Assembly: GCA_003477045.1 (NCBI GenBank)
Contig: DMTS01000169.1
Coordinates: forward strand, 1-11,776
DNA from: Candidatus Delongbacteria bacterium
GTDB taxonomy: Bacteria > UBA4055
Reading direction: 5' to 3'
Length of the DNA: 11,776 nt
Below are positions 1-7,718 of this stretch, one piece after another. A program made the position numbers and the translations under genes. Every line of letters begins with the position of its first letter. The stretch's first letter is position 1. The notes under the pieces are model-generated. The model was not told the DNA's origin, ran no database searches, and saw only the letters and a list, made by a program, of their open reading frames with translations.

Positions 1-438
1 GCAGAAAAAATCTTTATTGAATTTCAGCCCCGACAACTTTTCAAGAATAGGAACGCAGTCTTCTTCAGTGGCTCCGGGATAAACTGTAGATTCGTAAACT
101 ATTATATCGCCTTTTTTTATCACTTTACCTATGGTCTCTGAAGCTTTGATAAGAGGTGTAAGATCAGGATTCTTATATTTATCGACGGGAGTAGGAACGG
201 CAACAATGTAAAAATTACATTTCTTAATATCATCAAGTTTGCATGTGTATTTTAACATTTTTGCTGATTTCAGATTTTTACTTTCGACTTCAAGCGTTCT
301 ATCTATTCCTTTATTCAGTTCTTCAACTCTTTTTGAGCTGATATCAAACCCGACCGTTTCGAATACTTTGCCGAACTCAACTGCAAGAGGTAAACCTACA
401 TAACCCAATCCTATAACTGCAATTTTCTGCTTCTTCAT
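1..438 (-). CDS. Nucleotide-sugar dehydrogenase, VipA/TviB/WbpO type (partial, C-terminus outside window)
   Basis: The first 146 codons are present and the frame is open to the window edge. Enzymes of this family use NAD+ to oxidise C6 of a UDP-hexose or UDP-HexNAc to the uronic acid, for capsule or O-antigen precursors in the cytoplasm. The N-terminal Rossmann motif GLGYVGLPLAVEF lies at residues 10-22, followed by VAVPTPVD and then YESTVYPGATEE, which is typical of the VipA/TviB/WbpO branch. The catalytic cysteine and C-terminal UDP-binding domain would be to the left of position 1, so substrate choice (UDP-GlcNAc, UDP-GalNAc or UDP-Glc) cannot be judged. The ATG at 436-438 follows the epimerase stop by only 2 bases and has a GAGAGA-rich sequence upstream, so it is the third gene of the SLBB-epimerase-dehydrogenase operon. 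The family call is firm; the exact substrate is inference. Confidence 0.9.
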   Translation of the reverse strand, partial: MKKQKIAVIGLGYVGLPLAVEFGKVFETVGFDISSKRVEELNKGIDRTLEVESKNLKSAKMLKYTCKLDDIKKCNFYIVAVPTPVDKYKNPDLTPLIKASETIGKVIKKGDIIVYESTVYPGATEEDCVPILEKLSGLKFNKDFFC

Positions 439-440
439 AA

Positions 441-1514
441 CTATATCTCTCTCAATTTTATGTTTAATTTGTAAAAATCAATATACCATTCCAGAAATTT
501 TTTTATTCCGGCTTCAATGCCGGTTTGAGGACAATATCCGAAATCATTCATAAGATCGTTGACATCTGCGTGGCTTGCCGGTACATCCCCTAGCTGGAGC
601 GGAAGATAATTCTTCTCAGCTTCTTTACCCAGATATTTTTCTATGGTTCTGATAAAATCCATCAGCAAAACTGGTTTATTGCTTCCGATATTATAAACTC
701 TGTAAGGTGCTGAAGATGTTCCGGGATCGGGATTCTTACCCGACCAGTCAGGATTAGGCTTTGCCGGATTTTTTAATACTCGAACGATTCCTTCAACGAT
801 ATCATCGATATATGTGAAATCTCTTTTCATATGACCGTTGTTAAATACATCTATTTTTTGTCCCTCAATTATTGCTTTGGTAAACAGGAACAATGCCATA
901 TCGGGTCTTCCCCATGGTCCGTAAACAGTAAAGAATCTGAGTCCTGTTGTCGGGATATTATACAAGTGGCTGTAGCAGTGAGCCATAAGTTCGTTAGCTT
1001 TTTTGGACGCAGCATAAAGACTGACCGGATGATCTACGTTATGATGGATAGAGAATGGATATTCTTCATTCTTTCCGTAAACGCTCGAACTGCTTGCATA
1101 AACCAAATTTGACACGTTATTATGCCTGCACGATTCAAGAATGTTCATAAATCCTACAATATTTGAATTTATATAAACATCAGGATTAGTCAGGCTGTAT
1201 CTTACTCCTGCTTGAGCGGCAAGATTACATACAGCATCAAATTTTTCAGCTTTAAACAGGTTATTGATGTTTTCTTTTTCTTCAAGATCGAGTTTAATAA
1301 ATTTGTAATTCGGGTGTTTTTTGCTGCAATTAATTTTCCCGTATTCGATATTCTCGGTTTCAATTCCCGTTCTTTCCAGCCTGCCATGCTTAACATTTAA
1401 ATCATAATAGTCATTTATACTATCCAACCCGAAAACAGTATGACCGTCAGCTATCATTCTGTCTGCCAGATGGAATCCGATAAAACCCGCGGTACCTGTT
1501 ATTAGAATTTTCAA
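441..1514 (-). CDS. NAD-dependent epimerase, probable UDP-glucuronate 4-epimerase
   Basis: This 357-residue extended short-chain dehydrogenase/reductase should interconvert UDP-glucuronate and UDP-galacturonate in the cytoplasm. The NAD-binding motif GTAGFIG is at residues 7-13. SSSSVYG (141-147) and Y167-AAS-K171 supply the catalytic Ser/Tyr/Lys. INDYYD (33-38), HGRLE after it, and RFFTVYGPWGRPDMA (193-207) are hallmarks of the CapI/LspL UDP-GlcA 4-epimerase group rather than of GalE or TviC. The usual PGDV segment near the C-terminus reads LGDVPASHAD (308-317), a small variation. Length is normal for the group. The start is TTG at 1512-1514: GGAG lies 8 bases upstream and the nearby upstream ATG is out of frame. 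It follows the SLBB exporter by 18 bases. Whether the adjacent dehydrogenase supplies its substrate is uncertain, because that enzyme looks more like the HexNAc dehydrogenases; a separate UDP-glucose dehydrogenase may exist elsewhere. Confidence 0.92.
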   Translation of the reverse strand: MKILITGTAGFIGFHLADRMIADGHTVFGLDSINDYYDLNVKHGRLERTGIETENIEYGKINCSKKHPNYKFIKLDLEEKENINNLFKAEKFDAVCNLAAQAGVRYSLTNPDVYINSNIVGFMNILESCRHNNVSNLVYASSSSVYGKNEEYPFSIHHNVDHPVSLYAASKKANELMAHCYSHLYNIPTTGLRFFTVYGPWGRPDMALFLFTKAIIEGQKIDVFNNGHMKRDFTYIDDIVEGIVRVLKNPAKPNPDWSGKNPDPGTSSAPYRVYNIGSNKPVLLMDFIRTIEKYLGKEAEKNYLPLQLGDVPASHADVNDLMNDFGYCPQTGIEAGIKKFLEWYIDFYKLNIKLREI

Positions 1515-1522
1515 ACGGGAAA

Positions 1523-1526
1523 CTCC
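1523..1526 (-). promoter_or_regulatory. Ribosome binding site for the TTG-started epimerase
   Basis: GGAG on the minus strand lies 8 bases before the TTG at 1514-1512. It decides the start, because no in-frame ATG is available at a family-consistent position: the GxxGxxG motif begins only six residues in. Confidence 0.7.
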
Positions 1527-1532
1527 ATAATT

Positions 1533-4274
1533 TTAATTATTAGCGGCCTGATACAAAATAACTAAAGTTATGGCGGAAGTTATCAAACCTAGCCAAGCCC
1601 TTATTTCGGTACGCCATTCTTTGTCTGCTTCTCTTTTAATCTTTGGAACTACGATTCTTGACCCTTCTTTAACATCGGGAGAACTGAACCATCCGTCATC
1701 TACTCTTGCGTTACCGCCGGGATAATAAATTACAGGTTTAGCGGATATATATTCCAGATCGGCTACAGTACCGCCCGCAGCGCTAATATAGTCTCCAACG
1801 CTCCAGTCACTCCTGAATTTAATTAGACCGGGAGTATATACAAATCCTTCAACTGAAACTGTACCCGGATGCTTTGGAATGTAAATATCATCCATATCTT
1901 TCATAATTATGCCGTATTTTTCGTTTTTTGAGTAAGCTCTATTAAAATCCGAAACTACTTTTACCGAATCCCTTGAAAATACTATTCCGTCTATATACGC
2001 TTCTGAAGTAAGCCCTCCCGCTCTTTCAATCAGATTTCTCATCGTTTCATTTATTGAAACCAGTGAATAAACGCCCGGATACAGCACTTCGCCTGATATC
2101 GTAACCTTTCTGAGATCTCGATAATAGGGACTTCTTCTGATGACTACATGATCATTATCCCTTAGAATGAAGTTTGATTTTGATATTTCGCCTTTCTTAA
2201 GAAAATCTTTTGTCAGTTCAATTTCATAGACCTGAGAAAGAGAATCGCTTGATCTTTCAACCTGATTCATTCTAAAAACAACAGCTTTATATTCATATGC
2301 GCCTTCTCTAAATCCCTTTGCTTTCAGGATAAGATCTTCAATAGTCATATTGGTGCTTAACTTATACAATCCCTCATTTTTTACATACCCTGAAATGTAA
2401 ACCTTCCCCTCGTTATAGATCATATAATGATTGAAAATTCTTAACTGATCTCCATCCTGCAGGATTAAATCTTCAGTTCTGTCTCCGTTTAGTAATTTTT
2501 CAAGGTTAAGGTTGATTATACTCGTTGTTACTCCGTCAGGATTATATCTTGTAAGCTCTGCTCTCAGCAGGTAAGTTCTGTTCTTTCTCCATTCATCCAG
2601 TATTCCTCCTCTTGAAAATATCAGATCGGATACTCTTGTGCTGTCAGCCAGATATTCAAATCCTGGTTCTTTAATATAACCGCTGATGACAACTACCTTT
2701 TTTGAAAGAAGGTCCCATTTCGATTTTATGTTTAGACTGTCAAGATTACTAAGCTCAATCGAAAAACTCTTCTCGTCTTTAAGATTAACACTTAAATACT
2801 CTTTATTCTGATCCGGTCTTGTTCTGATCATTTCAATTTTATCTATCCACGCATCAGCTAATAGTCCGCCTGATTTTTGGATCAGGTCACCTAAGGTCAT
2901 ATTTTTATCAAAATGATATCTCCCCTTCCTGAAAACTGCTCCGTTTATAGAAACAAAATTCATCATTATCTTCGGTATTGCATGCACTTTAACAATATCC
3001 CTGTCATATAATTTTATCGGCAAAACTAAAATTTTGTCATTTTCGATCTTGGTAAAATCCGCGTCGAAGATTGTGGTGTAAACGATCGGACTTGCTCTTT
3101 GTTCGAGCGGAACGATTCTTTCAACCTGAATTTTATCTATTGCGGAAGTTGCAAGTAATCCGCCTGAATATTTAATCAGTTCCGTCAGAGACTCGTTTTC
3201 TTTTAATTCGTATTTTAGAGGAAAAAGAACTTCTCCTTCTAAATTGATAGTATTCATTCTCGTTCCGATGAAAATATTGTCGCCGTTCTTAAGCATAACA
3301 TCAGTAACATCCTTTCCGGTTTGAAGATAGTTGTAAACATCAAAGACTTTATAAACTTCTCCATTTCTGATAAGCTCAATATTTCTTAGCGTTCCTTTTG
3401 ATGTTACCCCGCGGGCTTGTATCAAAGCTGATATAATGCTTGAATTAGGGGATAATTCATATGGCCCCGGCAGATTAACTTCCCCCGAAATAAAAACACT
3501 GATAATGCTTAACTTATCAAAATATATATCAAAAAAAGTAGTTGGCTTTCCGTTTGGAGGATTTATAGTCCTGTACTTATTTGAAAGTGTTCCCTTTAAT
3601 TTTTTTTCAAACTCTTCTAAAGTAAGACCGTGAACCGGTAAAACACCTACATTTTCAATATAGATAGTTCCTTCTCCCGATACAACCAATCTCGTCTGAA
3701 ATTCAGTATCCCCCCAAACGGTAAGAAAAAAGCTGTCTCCCGGACCGACAATGTGGTTTGGATTCCTTGGCGCATAAATAGCTGCTTGCTGTTTATTCTG
3801 TTTTGCCTCTTCCGGGTCCTGCAGGAATAGCGTGTACCCGTAAAATTCTCTTATGGATTCAAAATATTCGTTTTTATCAAAATATTTTTCGAGAGATGAA
3901 GCTACTTTTAGTTTTTTATCTTCTTCTTCAGTACTTGTTTTTTCATCAGTCATATCTTTGCCAAGAGCATCGGGATCTTCTTTCATATTTGATATTTCTT
4001 GTTCTATTTCCCCGTCATAATTCGCTCTCGGTTTCTCCCCGTTCTTCAGCTGCTCAAGAAGATGTTCGTTACCAGGTTTCTGAAGCTCTTCAAGTAATTT
4101 ACTTTGAGGTATTGATTCTTCAACAGGGTCAGACTGCTGAAATTCTTCCTGAATTTTGTTGAATTCAAGGTCAATCAAAGATTCAGCACTCTCTTCTTGA
4201 GAATAAAGCCTACTAAAGAAAGTTGACGAAATAAAACATAAAGCTAAAATCGCCATTTTTAGAATATTTAACAC
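1533..4274 (-). CDS. Large polysaccharide export protein with Poly_export domain and seven SLBB repeats (Wza-like)
   Basis: This 913-residue envelope protein is probably the outer-membrane/periplasmic export component of a capsule or exopolysaccharide system. Residues 1-25 form a signal peptide, with likely cleavage after LYS before QEES. Residues 27-135 are acidic and low in complexity (Glu/Lys/Gln-rich), probably disordered or coiled. A Poly_export domain follows at about 172-255 (IVGPGDSFFLTVWGD, then a GxxxxEEFEKKL segment). Seven SLBB (beta-grasp) repeats begin near 258, 343, 440, 527, 624, 724 and 806, each showing a V-x-I-x-G-x-V ... P/G ... L-x-x-L-I ... GG pattern. A C-terminal hydrophobic/amphipathic helix at 891-910 matches the place where Wza puts its membrane-spanning helix. 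Wza is about 380 residues, so this protein has greatly expanded repeats. There is no convincing lipobox. The GTG start at 4272-4274 has GAGGAG 7 bases upstream; ATG at codon 7 is the alternative. It is the first gene of the sugar-nucleotide operon. Confidence 0.9.
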   Translation of the reverse strand: MLNILKMAILALCFISSTFFSRLYSQEESAESLIDLEFNKIQEEFQQSDPVEESIPQSKLLEELQKPGNEHLLEQLKNGEKPRANYDGEIEQEISNMKEDPDALGKDMTDEKTSTEEEDKKLKVASSLEKYFDKNEYFESIREFYGYTLFLQDPEEAKQNKQQAAIYAPRNPNHIVGPGDSFFLTVWGDTEFQTRLVVSGEGTIYIENVGVLPVHGLTLEEFEKKLKGTLSNKYRTINPPNGKPTTFFDIYFDKLSIISVFISGEVNLPGPYELSPNSSIISALIQARGVTSKGTLRNIELIRNGEVYKVFDVYNYLQTGKDVTDVMLKNGDNIFIGTRMNTINLEGEVLFPLKYELKENESLTELIKYSGGLLATSAIDKIQVERIVPLEQRASPIVYTTIFDADFTKIENDKILVLPIKLYDRDIVKVHAIPKIMMNFVSINGAVFRKGRYHFDKNMTLGDLIQKSGGLLADAWIDKIEMIRTRPDQNKEYLSVNLKDEKSFSIELSNLDSLNIKSKWDLLSKKVVVISGYIKEPGFEYLADSTRVSDLIFSRGGILDEWRKNRTYLLRAELTRYNPDGVTTSIINLNLEKLLNGDRTEDLILQDGDQLRIFNHYMIYNEGKVYISGYVKNEGLYKLSTNMTIEDLILKAKGFREGAYEYKAVVFRMNQVERSSDSLSQVYEIELTKDFLKKGEISKSNFILRDNDHVVIRRSPYYRDLRKVTISGEVLYPGVYSLVSINETMRNLIERAGGLTSEAYIDGIVFSRDSVKVVSDFNRAYSKNEKYGIIMKDMDDIYIPKHPGTVSVEGFVYTPGLIKFRSDWSVGDYISAAGGTVADLEYISAKPVIYYPGGNARVDDGWFSSPDVKEGSRIVVPKIKREADKEWRTEIRAWLGLITSAITLVILYQAANN

Positions 4275-4281
4275 TATACCA

Positions 4282-4287
4282 CTCCTC
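4282..4287 (-). promoter_or_regulatory. Strong Shine-Dalgarno site for the GTG-started SLBB exporter
   Basis: GAGGAG on the minus strand, 7 bases before GTG at 4274-4272. The spacing favours the GTG over the in-frame ATG six codons downstream. Confidence 0.75.
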
Positions 4288-4310
4288 GTTTAATTCATTT
4301 TTCAAACTGC

Positions 4311-4341
4311 CAAAGGTACAAATTTGAAGCATTATTGTCAA
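4311..4341 (-). promoter_or_regulatory. Promoter for the SLBB-epimerase-dehydrogenase operon (Bacteroidota-like)
   Basis: On the minus strand the TTG of TTGACA (4336-4341) is followed after 20 bases by TACCTTTG (4318-4311). This fits the Bacteroidota TTG-N19-21-TAnnTTTG pattern. The same bases can be read as TTGACA-N17-TACCTT for a classical sigma-70 enzyme. Transcription would begin near 4304, giving a leader of about 30 bases that contains the GAGGAG site. The position between two co-directional operons supports an independent promoter for the export genes. Confidence 0.7.
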
Positions 4342-4379
4342 GAAAAGAAACCTTAATTTTTCATAACAATTGGATTCTA

Positions 4380-4411
4380 CATTTTAAAAACTGATAAGTT
4401 CATTTTAAAAA
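4380..4411. repeat. Pair of 11-base direct repeats spaced 21 bases apart, upstream of the exporter promoter
   Basis: The sequence cattttaaaaa occurs at 4380-4390 and again at 4401-4411, start to start 21 bases, about two helical turns. The second copy covers the stop codon of the VTC gene. The pair lies 40-70 bases upstream of the TTGACA element, where an activator could bind. The sequence is very AT-rich, so chance is a real possibility. Confidence 0.35.
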
Positions 4412-5100
4412 TTTGACTGAAATATCTTACTCAACCCGTTTACATATTTTGAACTCTTTGTTATCCTGAACGGAAATTGGCTTGTGATACGGTTAGCCTC
4501 ATTATCAAACTCTTTATTATATTTTATCTCTAATATCACAGATACTGCGTCATTATACTTTTCCAATAATAGATTTCCCGTTTTACTGACTTGAAAAAAA
4601 TGTTGATCGAAATCTAAGGTTATTCTGAATTTTTTATCTCTGGATTCAAAGTACTTCCTTGAATATTTATTGATTAAAACTGGATTTAAACCTAAAAGAC
4701 CGTTCAAATCGCTTTCAAGCAAACAGATATTTGATTTGAAAATATCTTGAATTTTTAAATCTGCGTTAAGATTGAAGGCTTTGAGAGGAACTGATATTTT
4801 TTTTCCTAATAGCCCATTTTTAATTTTCAATTCCAAAACCGGTTTTTTAATATGACCTATTAATTCATCGTACCAGCGGATTCTGACTTTTACTCTGTCG
4901 GATGCGCCTTCAAGATTGTCACATAGATTTTTCATGTTATATGTATCAAAATATATATTGTTTACGATCCGTTCGTAAAATATTTCAGAGAAAACTGCAC
5001 TATTAAGTTTTACAATGCTTTCAACTTCATGTCTGGACAACTCAGTGACAAAGAACTTTCTTTCAAACCGGTATTCCGACACATTGGCTCCGTTTATCAT
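4405..5100 (-). CDS. VTC-domain protein (putative polyphosphate polymerase, triphosphate tunnel fold)
   Basis: This 231-residue cytoplasmic protein has no signal peptide or membrane segment and consists of a single VTC domain. In yeast Vtc4 this fold makes polyphosphate from ATP. Counterparts of the tunnel residues are visible: ERK (13-15) in the first strand, RIR (R73, R75), the ELK motif (E90, K92), EIK (E191, K193) late in the fold, and K215-SS-K218 near the C-terminus. By motif order these match the basic residues and metal-binding glutamate of Vtc4, including its final K-x-x-K pair. All appear intact, so catalysis is plausible; the polymerase activity itself is inference. Its ATG overlaps the CotH gene stop by 4 bases (ATGA), with AAGG 7 bases upstream, so it is translationally coupled as the last gene of the lipoprotein-DUF4956-CotH-VTC operon. 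No obvious terminator follows before the exporter promoter. Confidence 0.88.
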   Translation of the reverse strand: MINGANVSEYRFERKFFVTELSRHEVESIVKLNSAVFSEIFYERIVNNIYFDTYNMKNLCDNLEGASDRVKVRIRWYDELIGHIKKPVLELKIKNGLLGKKISVPLKAFNLNADLKIQDIFKSNICLLESDLNGLLGLNPVLINKYSRKYFESRDKKFRITLDFDQHFFQVSKTGNLLLEKYNDAVSVILEIKYNKEFDNEANRITSQFPFRITKSSKYVNGLSKIFQSNF

Positions 5101-7715
5101 TTACTGGCCTTACCGTAAATTACACCGTAAAAAATATCTTTTACTTTTTCATTATTAGTTTCTATAAAAACTCCGTCAATCTCACAAATTGAATTTGTTT
5201 CGATCAAATACTCTATTTCTATATTCTCAGTTTTTATATTTTTGGCTTTAATTTTCGAAGGACCGAATTCGGGTTTCTTCTGAAATGCAGAAAAACCGAT
5301 CCTGCAGTTGCTAAATTTAATATCCGATGCTATTATTTCGGACATATCCTTTGAACATACGGCAATTTCTGAATTCTTTATTTCAACGCGATTAATATAA
5401 GCGCGACTTTTTTCTCCAATACTGATTCCCTTATCTCCGATATTATCAAAAAAGACATTGTTACATTCAAGCTCAGTGCCTGACACATCGATCCCGTCAT
5501 TGCCTGTATTGTAAAAATTAACACCCTCGATAACCCCTTTACTGAAATCAGAATCCAATGCGTCTGCATTTATATTCCTGAATGTCGAATTCATTAAATT
5601 AAACTCTGTTCGAACAATATTTATGAAATCGTCACCCCGAAGATTATCTTCGAAAATACACCTATTGATATTCACGGGTGATTCATAAAAAGTGATTGAA
5701 CCGGTTGTAATATCTCCTTTGCCTTGAGTAGGATTGGATAAATTCTTTATTAAGACAAAAGAAAGTTCCGATGTTCTGTCGCAGTTTAATATTATTATAC
5801 CCTGTCCTGTCGAATCCGAAGAGAAAATTTCGATCATTTTATCTTTCTCCCCGAAAAACAGTAATGGTGAATAACAGATAATTTTTGATGAATTGACCAG
5901 ATCAATCCTGCATCCCGGTTTTGCTGCTACATTATAACCTTCAGGAATAAACATATCCTTTTCAATCACACATATCTCTTCTGAAAATTCAATCGACTTT
6001 GTACTGTCATTAATATCCAGAAAGGAAAACTCTCTGATGTTTTGGGGGGCCGTCATAGGATTGATATTCTTATAATCATTTTCAGACATTTTTTTAGAAA
6101 GAACTACAGCCTTTTTAGGATCATTTATCCCTAGTACATTGTAATGCACCATTAAATTTCCGTAGGAAAATTCATCTGCTTTCAGACCGTTCTTAAAATG
6201 AAATTTAAAAATCTGATCGCTATTATCTGCTTTATAGTTAGCTTTTATAAGCATTCGCCTTGCAGGATATATCATCTTTTTTGAGTTATAAGTCAGGTAG
6301 CGTATCTCAACGGGCAGATCATCTTTATTTTCAATACTTATTACGATGCTGTCGTTTTCAATGCCTTTGTAAACAGCTTCTATTTGCGGTGATACAGACC
6401 GGATCTTTTCTCTTATAAATTTTTGTTTTTTATATAAGATATTTATCGGATATTCATAAAATGGATTTTCTTTATAGATTTTTCCCATCAGAAAATTACG
6501 CTCTTCCTGGGTTGCACTCATGATGCTGTCAAGGTAATTTTTACTCGAAATTAAATCCGCCTCTTTCAGGTAATATTCATCAAATTCAGGATTATTGTAG
6601 ATTTTCATAATTAAAGCATCGTCATGCAAACCCTTATGATAAGGTGACGCGTCACGAGAATCAGGATCCTCAATAAACAATGCTTCAAACGGCATCTTAG
6701 ATTCTTTTGTAAGAAATCCCCATTCTCTAGCTATCGGCTCTATCAGTCCCGTTATCGGATTAAAGTAAAATCTCATGTTTGAGAAGTAAAGAGGATGTTT
6801 CTGGTTCATTAGATCTGAAACGACTGCAGTGGAAGCTAACTTCTTTAAGTCAAAAAGCTGTTCGGATTTTACATTACCGCTCAGAAAGCTATACCACAAT
6901 TTATTTAATTCATATAATTTATCCAAAGTTTCGGGGTTCGATCTTATTTTTTTTTCGTTATAAACTTCAAGATTTGTACCGACAACCTTAAATATAATTC
7001 CTTCCCTGAACTTATTATTTTCTATCAGAAGTTTATCGAATCTTTCCTCCAAATAATATATGCCCGTGTTTTTTCCATTAATGTCAACATCAATAAAGTC
7101 GCATCTGCTCCCGACTACATCTCTTGATTTAAGTATTTTGTGAGCAGTCCAATCAGTCAGATATCCTCTTGATGTAGGAACGAGCAAAGCGAATTCTTTC
7201 ATGCCAAGTAAAGTATTATCGCCTTTTATTTTTATAGATAATGACCATTTTTCAGGATGTTGAAAATGTTCGACAATCAATCCTGTCAGGCTTATCCAAA
7301 CTTTGTATGATTTGTTTTTATACATGATCTTAGCCGGGATCTCTTCCTGCAGATCATCTGATATATATTTTTGTTTTACAGCTTTTTCTCTCAAATATCT
7401 AAGTTTTTCTAAATCAGAAAATTTAATATCGATTTTAAAATTATCTATTTCTGCGTAAGTACTTATTGATTTATTTTTGATAAAAGAAAAATCGCCTTGA
7501 ACAATCCTGTAAGCCAGCATCCGGATCGGGTAGTAACGCCCCGTATAGTACATATGAACGCCATAAAAAAAAGATGCTGCACCAAAAAAGAATATGATTA
7601 TGAAGAGCATAAAAACTAAATAAATTGTTTTATTTTTCAGTCTGTTCTTATAATTTTGTACCGATTTTGTATAAAATGAATTTTTTCTTTCTTTGAGGTC
7701 ATTTTTTATTTCCAT
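5097..7715 (-). CDS. Membrane-anchored CotH-family kinase-like protein fused to a right-handed beta-helix
   Basis: This 872-residue protein has a basic cytoplasmic tail (1-30), one transmembrane helix (31-50), a CotH-like region (about 90-440), a linking beta-rich region (450-580) and a parallel beta-helix (about 585-860). CotH-type features are the WSLSIKIKGD segment (157-166), GMKEF and TSRGYLTDW (171-189), and the NGKNTGIYYLEERFDKLLIE stretch (213-232). These are followed by NMRFYFNPITGLIEPIAREW (313-332). The coil pattern is visible as NTGNDGIDVSG, NIGDKGISIGE and later repeats. CotH proteins are atypical protein kinases, known from Bacillus spore coats. Where many CotH members have an Asp-containing PIxWDxD-like segment, this one reads PIAREWG (327-333), so activity or substrate may differ. 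The bulk should face the periplasm; the beta-helix may bind or process a glycan or phosphopolymer. The ATG at 7713-7715 lies 3 bases after the DUF4956 stop. Base composition is very AT-rich. Confidence 0.82.
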   Translation of the reverse strand: MEIKNDLKERKNSFYTKSVQNYKNRLKNKTIYLVFMLFIIIFFFGAASFFYGVHMYYTGRYYPIRMLAYRIVQGDFSFIKNKSISTYAEIDNFKIDIKFSDLEKLRYLREKAVKQKYISDDLQEEIPAKIMYKNKSYKVWISLTGLIVEHFQHPEKWSLSIKIKGDNTLLGMKEFALLVPTSRGYLTDWTAHKILKSRDVVGSRCDFIDVDINGKNTGIYYLEERFDKLLIENNKFREGIIFKVVGTNLEVYNEKKIRSNPETLDKLYELNKLWYSFLSGNVKSEQLFDLKKLASTAVVSDLMNQKHPLYFSNMRFYFNPITGLIEPIAREWGFLTKESKMPFEALFIEDPDSRDASPYHKGLHDDALIMKIYNNPEFDEYYLKEADLISSKNYLDSIMSATQEERNFLMGKIYKENPFYEYPINILYKKQKFIREKIRSVSPQIEAVYKGIENDSIVISIENKDDLPVEIRYLTYNSKKMIYPARRMLIKANYKADNSDQIFKFHFKNGLKADEFSYGNLMVHYNVLGINDPKKAVVLSKKMSENDYKNINPMTAPQNIREFSFLDINDSTKSIEFSEEICVIEKDMFIPEGYNVAAKPGCRIDLVNSSKIICYSPLLFFGEKDKMIEIFSSDSTGQGIIILNCDRTSELSFVLIKNLSNPTQGKGDITTGSITFYESPVNINRCIFEDNLRGDDFINIVRTEFNLMNSTFRNINADALDSDFSKGVIEGVNFYNTGNDGIDVSGTELECNNVFFDNIGDKGISIGEKSRAYINRVEIKNSEIAVCSKDMSEIIASDIKFSNCRIGFSAFQKKPEFGPSKIKAKNIKTENIEIEYLIETNSICEIDGVFIETNNEKVKDIFYGVIYGKASK

Positions 7716-7718
7716 AAG

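Noticed and set aside
831..1112. Open frame on the plus strand opposite the epimerase
   Set aside because: It is fully overlapped by a gene with intact catalytic motifs, and the translation has no recognisable domain.
1800..3520. Repeated pattern in the exporter as a possible DNA repeat array or CRISPR
   Set aside because: The repetition is at protein level (SLBB domains) with no near-identical DNA units or regular spacers.
3803..4162. Open frame on the plus strand opposite the exporter N-terminal region
   Set aside because: It lies wholly inside a well-supported gene on the other strand and its translation resembles no family. It reflects the acidic low-complexity codons of the exporter.
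4225..4240. LALC near residue 13 of the exporter as a lipobox
   Set aside because: Leu precedes the Cys and the hydrophobic stretch continues past it. A signal peptidase I site after LYS near residue 25 fits better.
4275..4404. Terminator between the VTC gene and the exporter promoter
   Set aside because: No GC-containing hairpin followed by a T run was found on the minus strand here.
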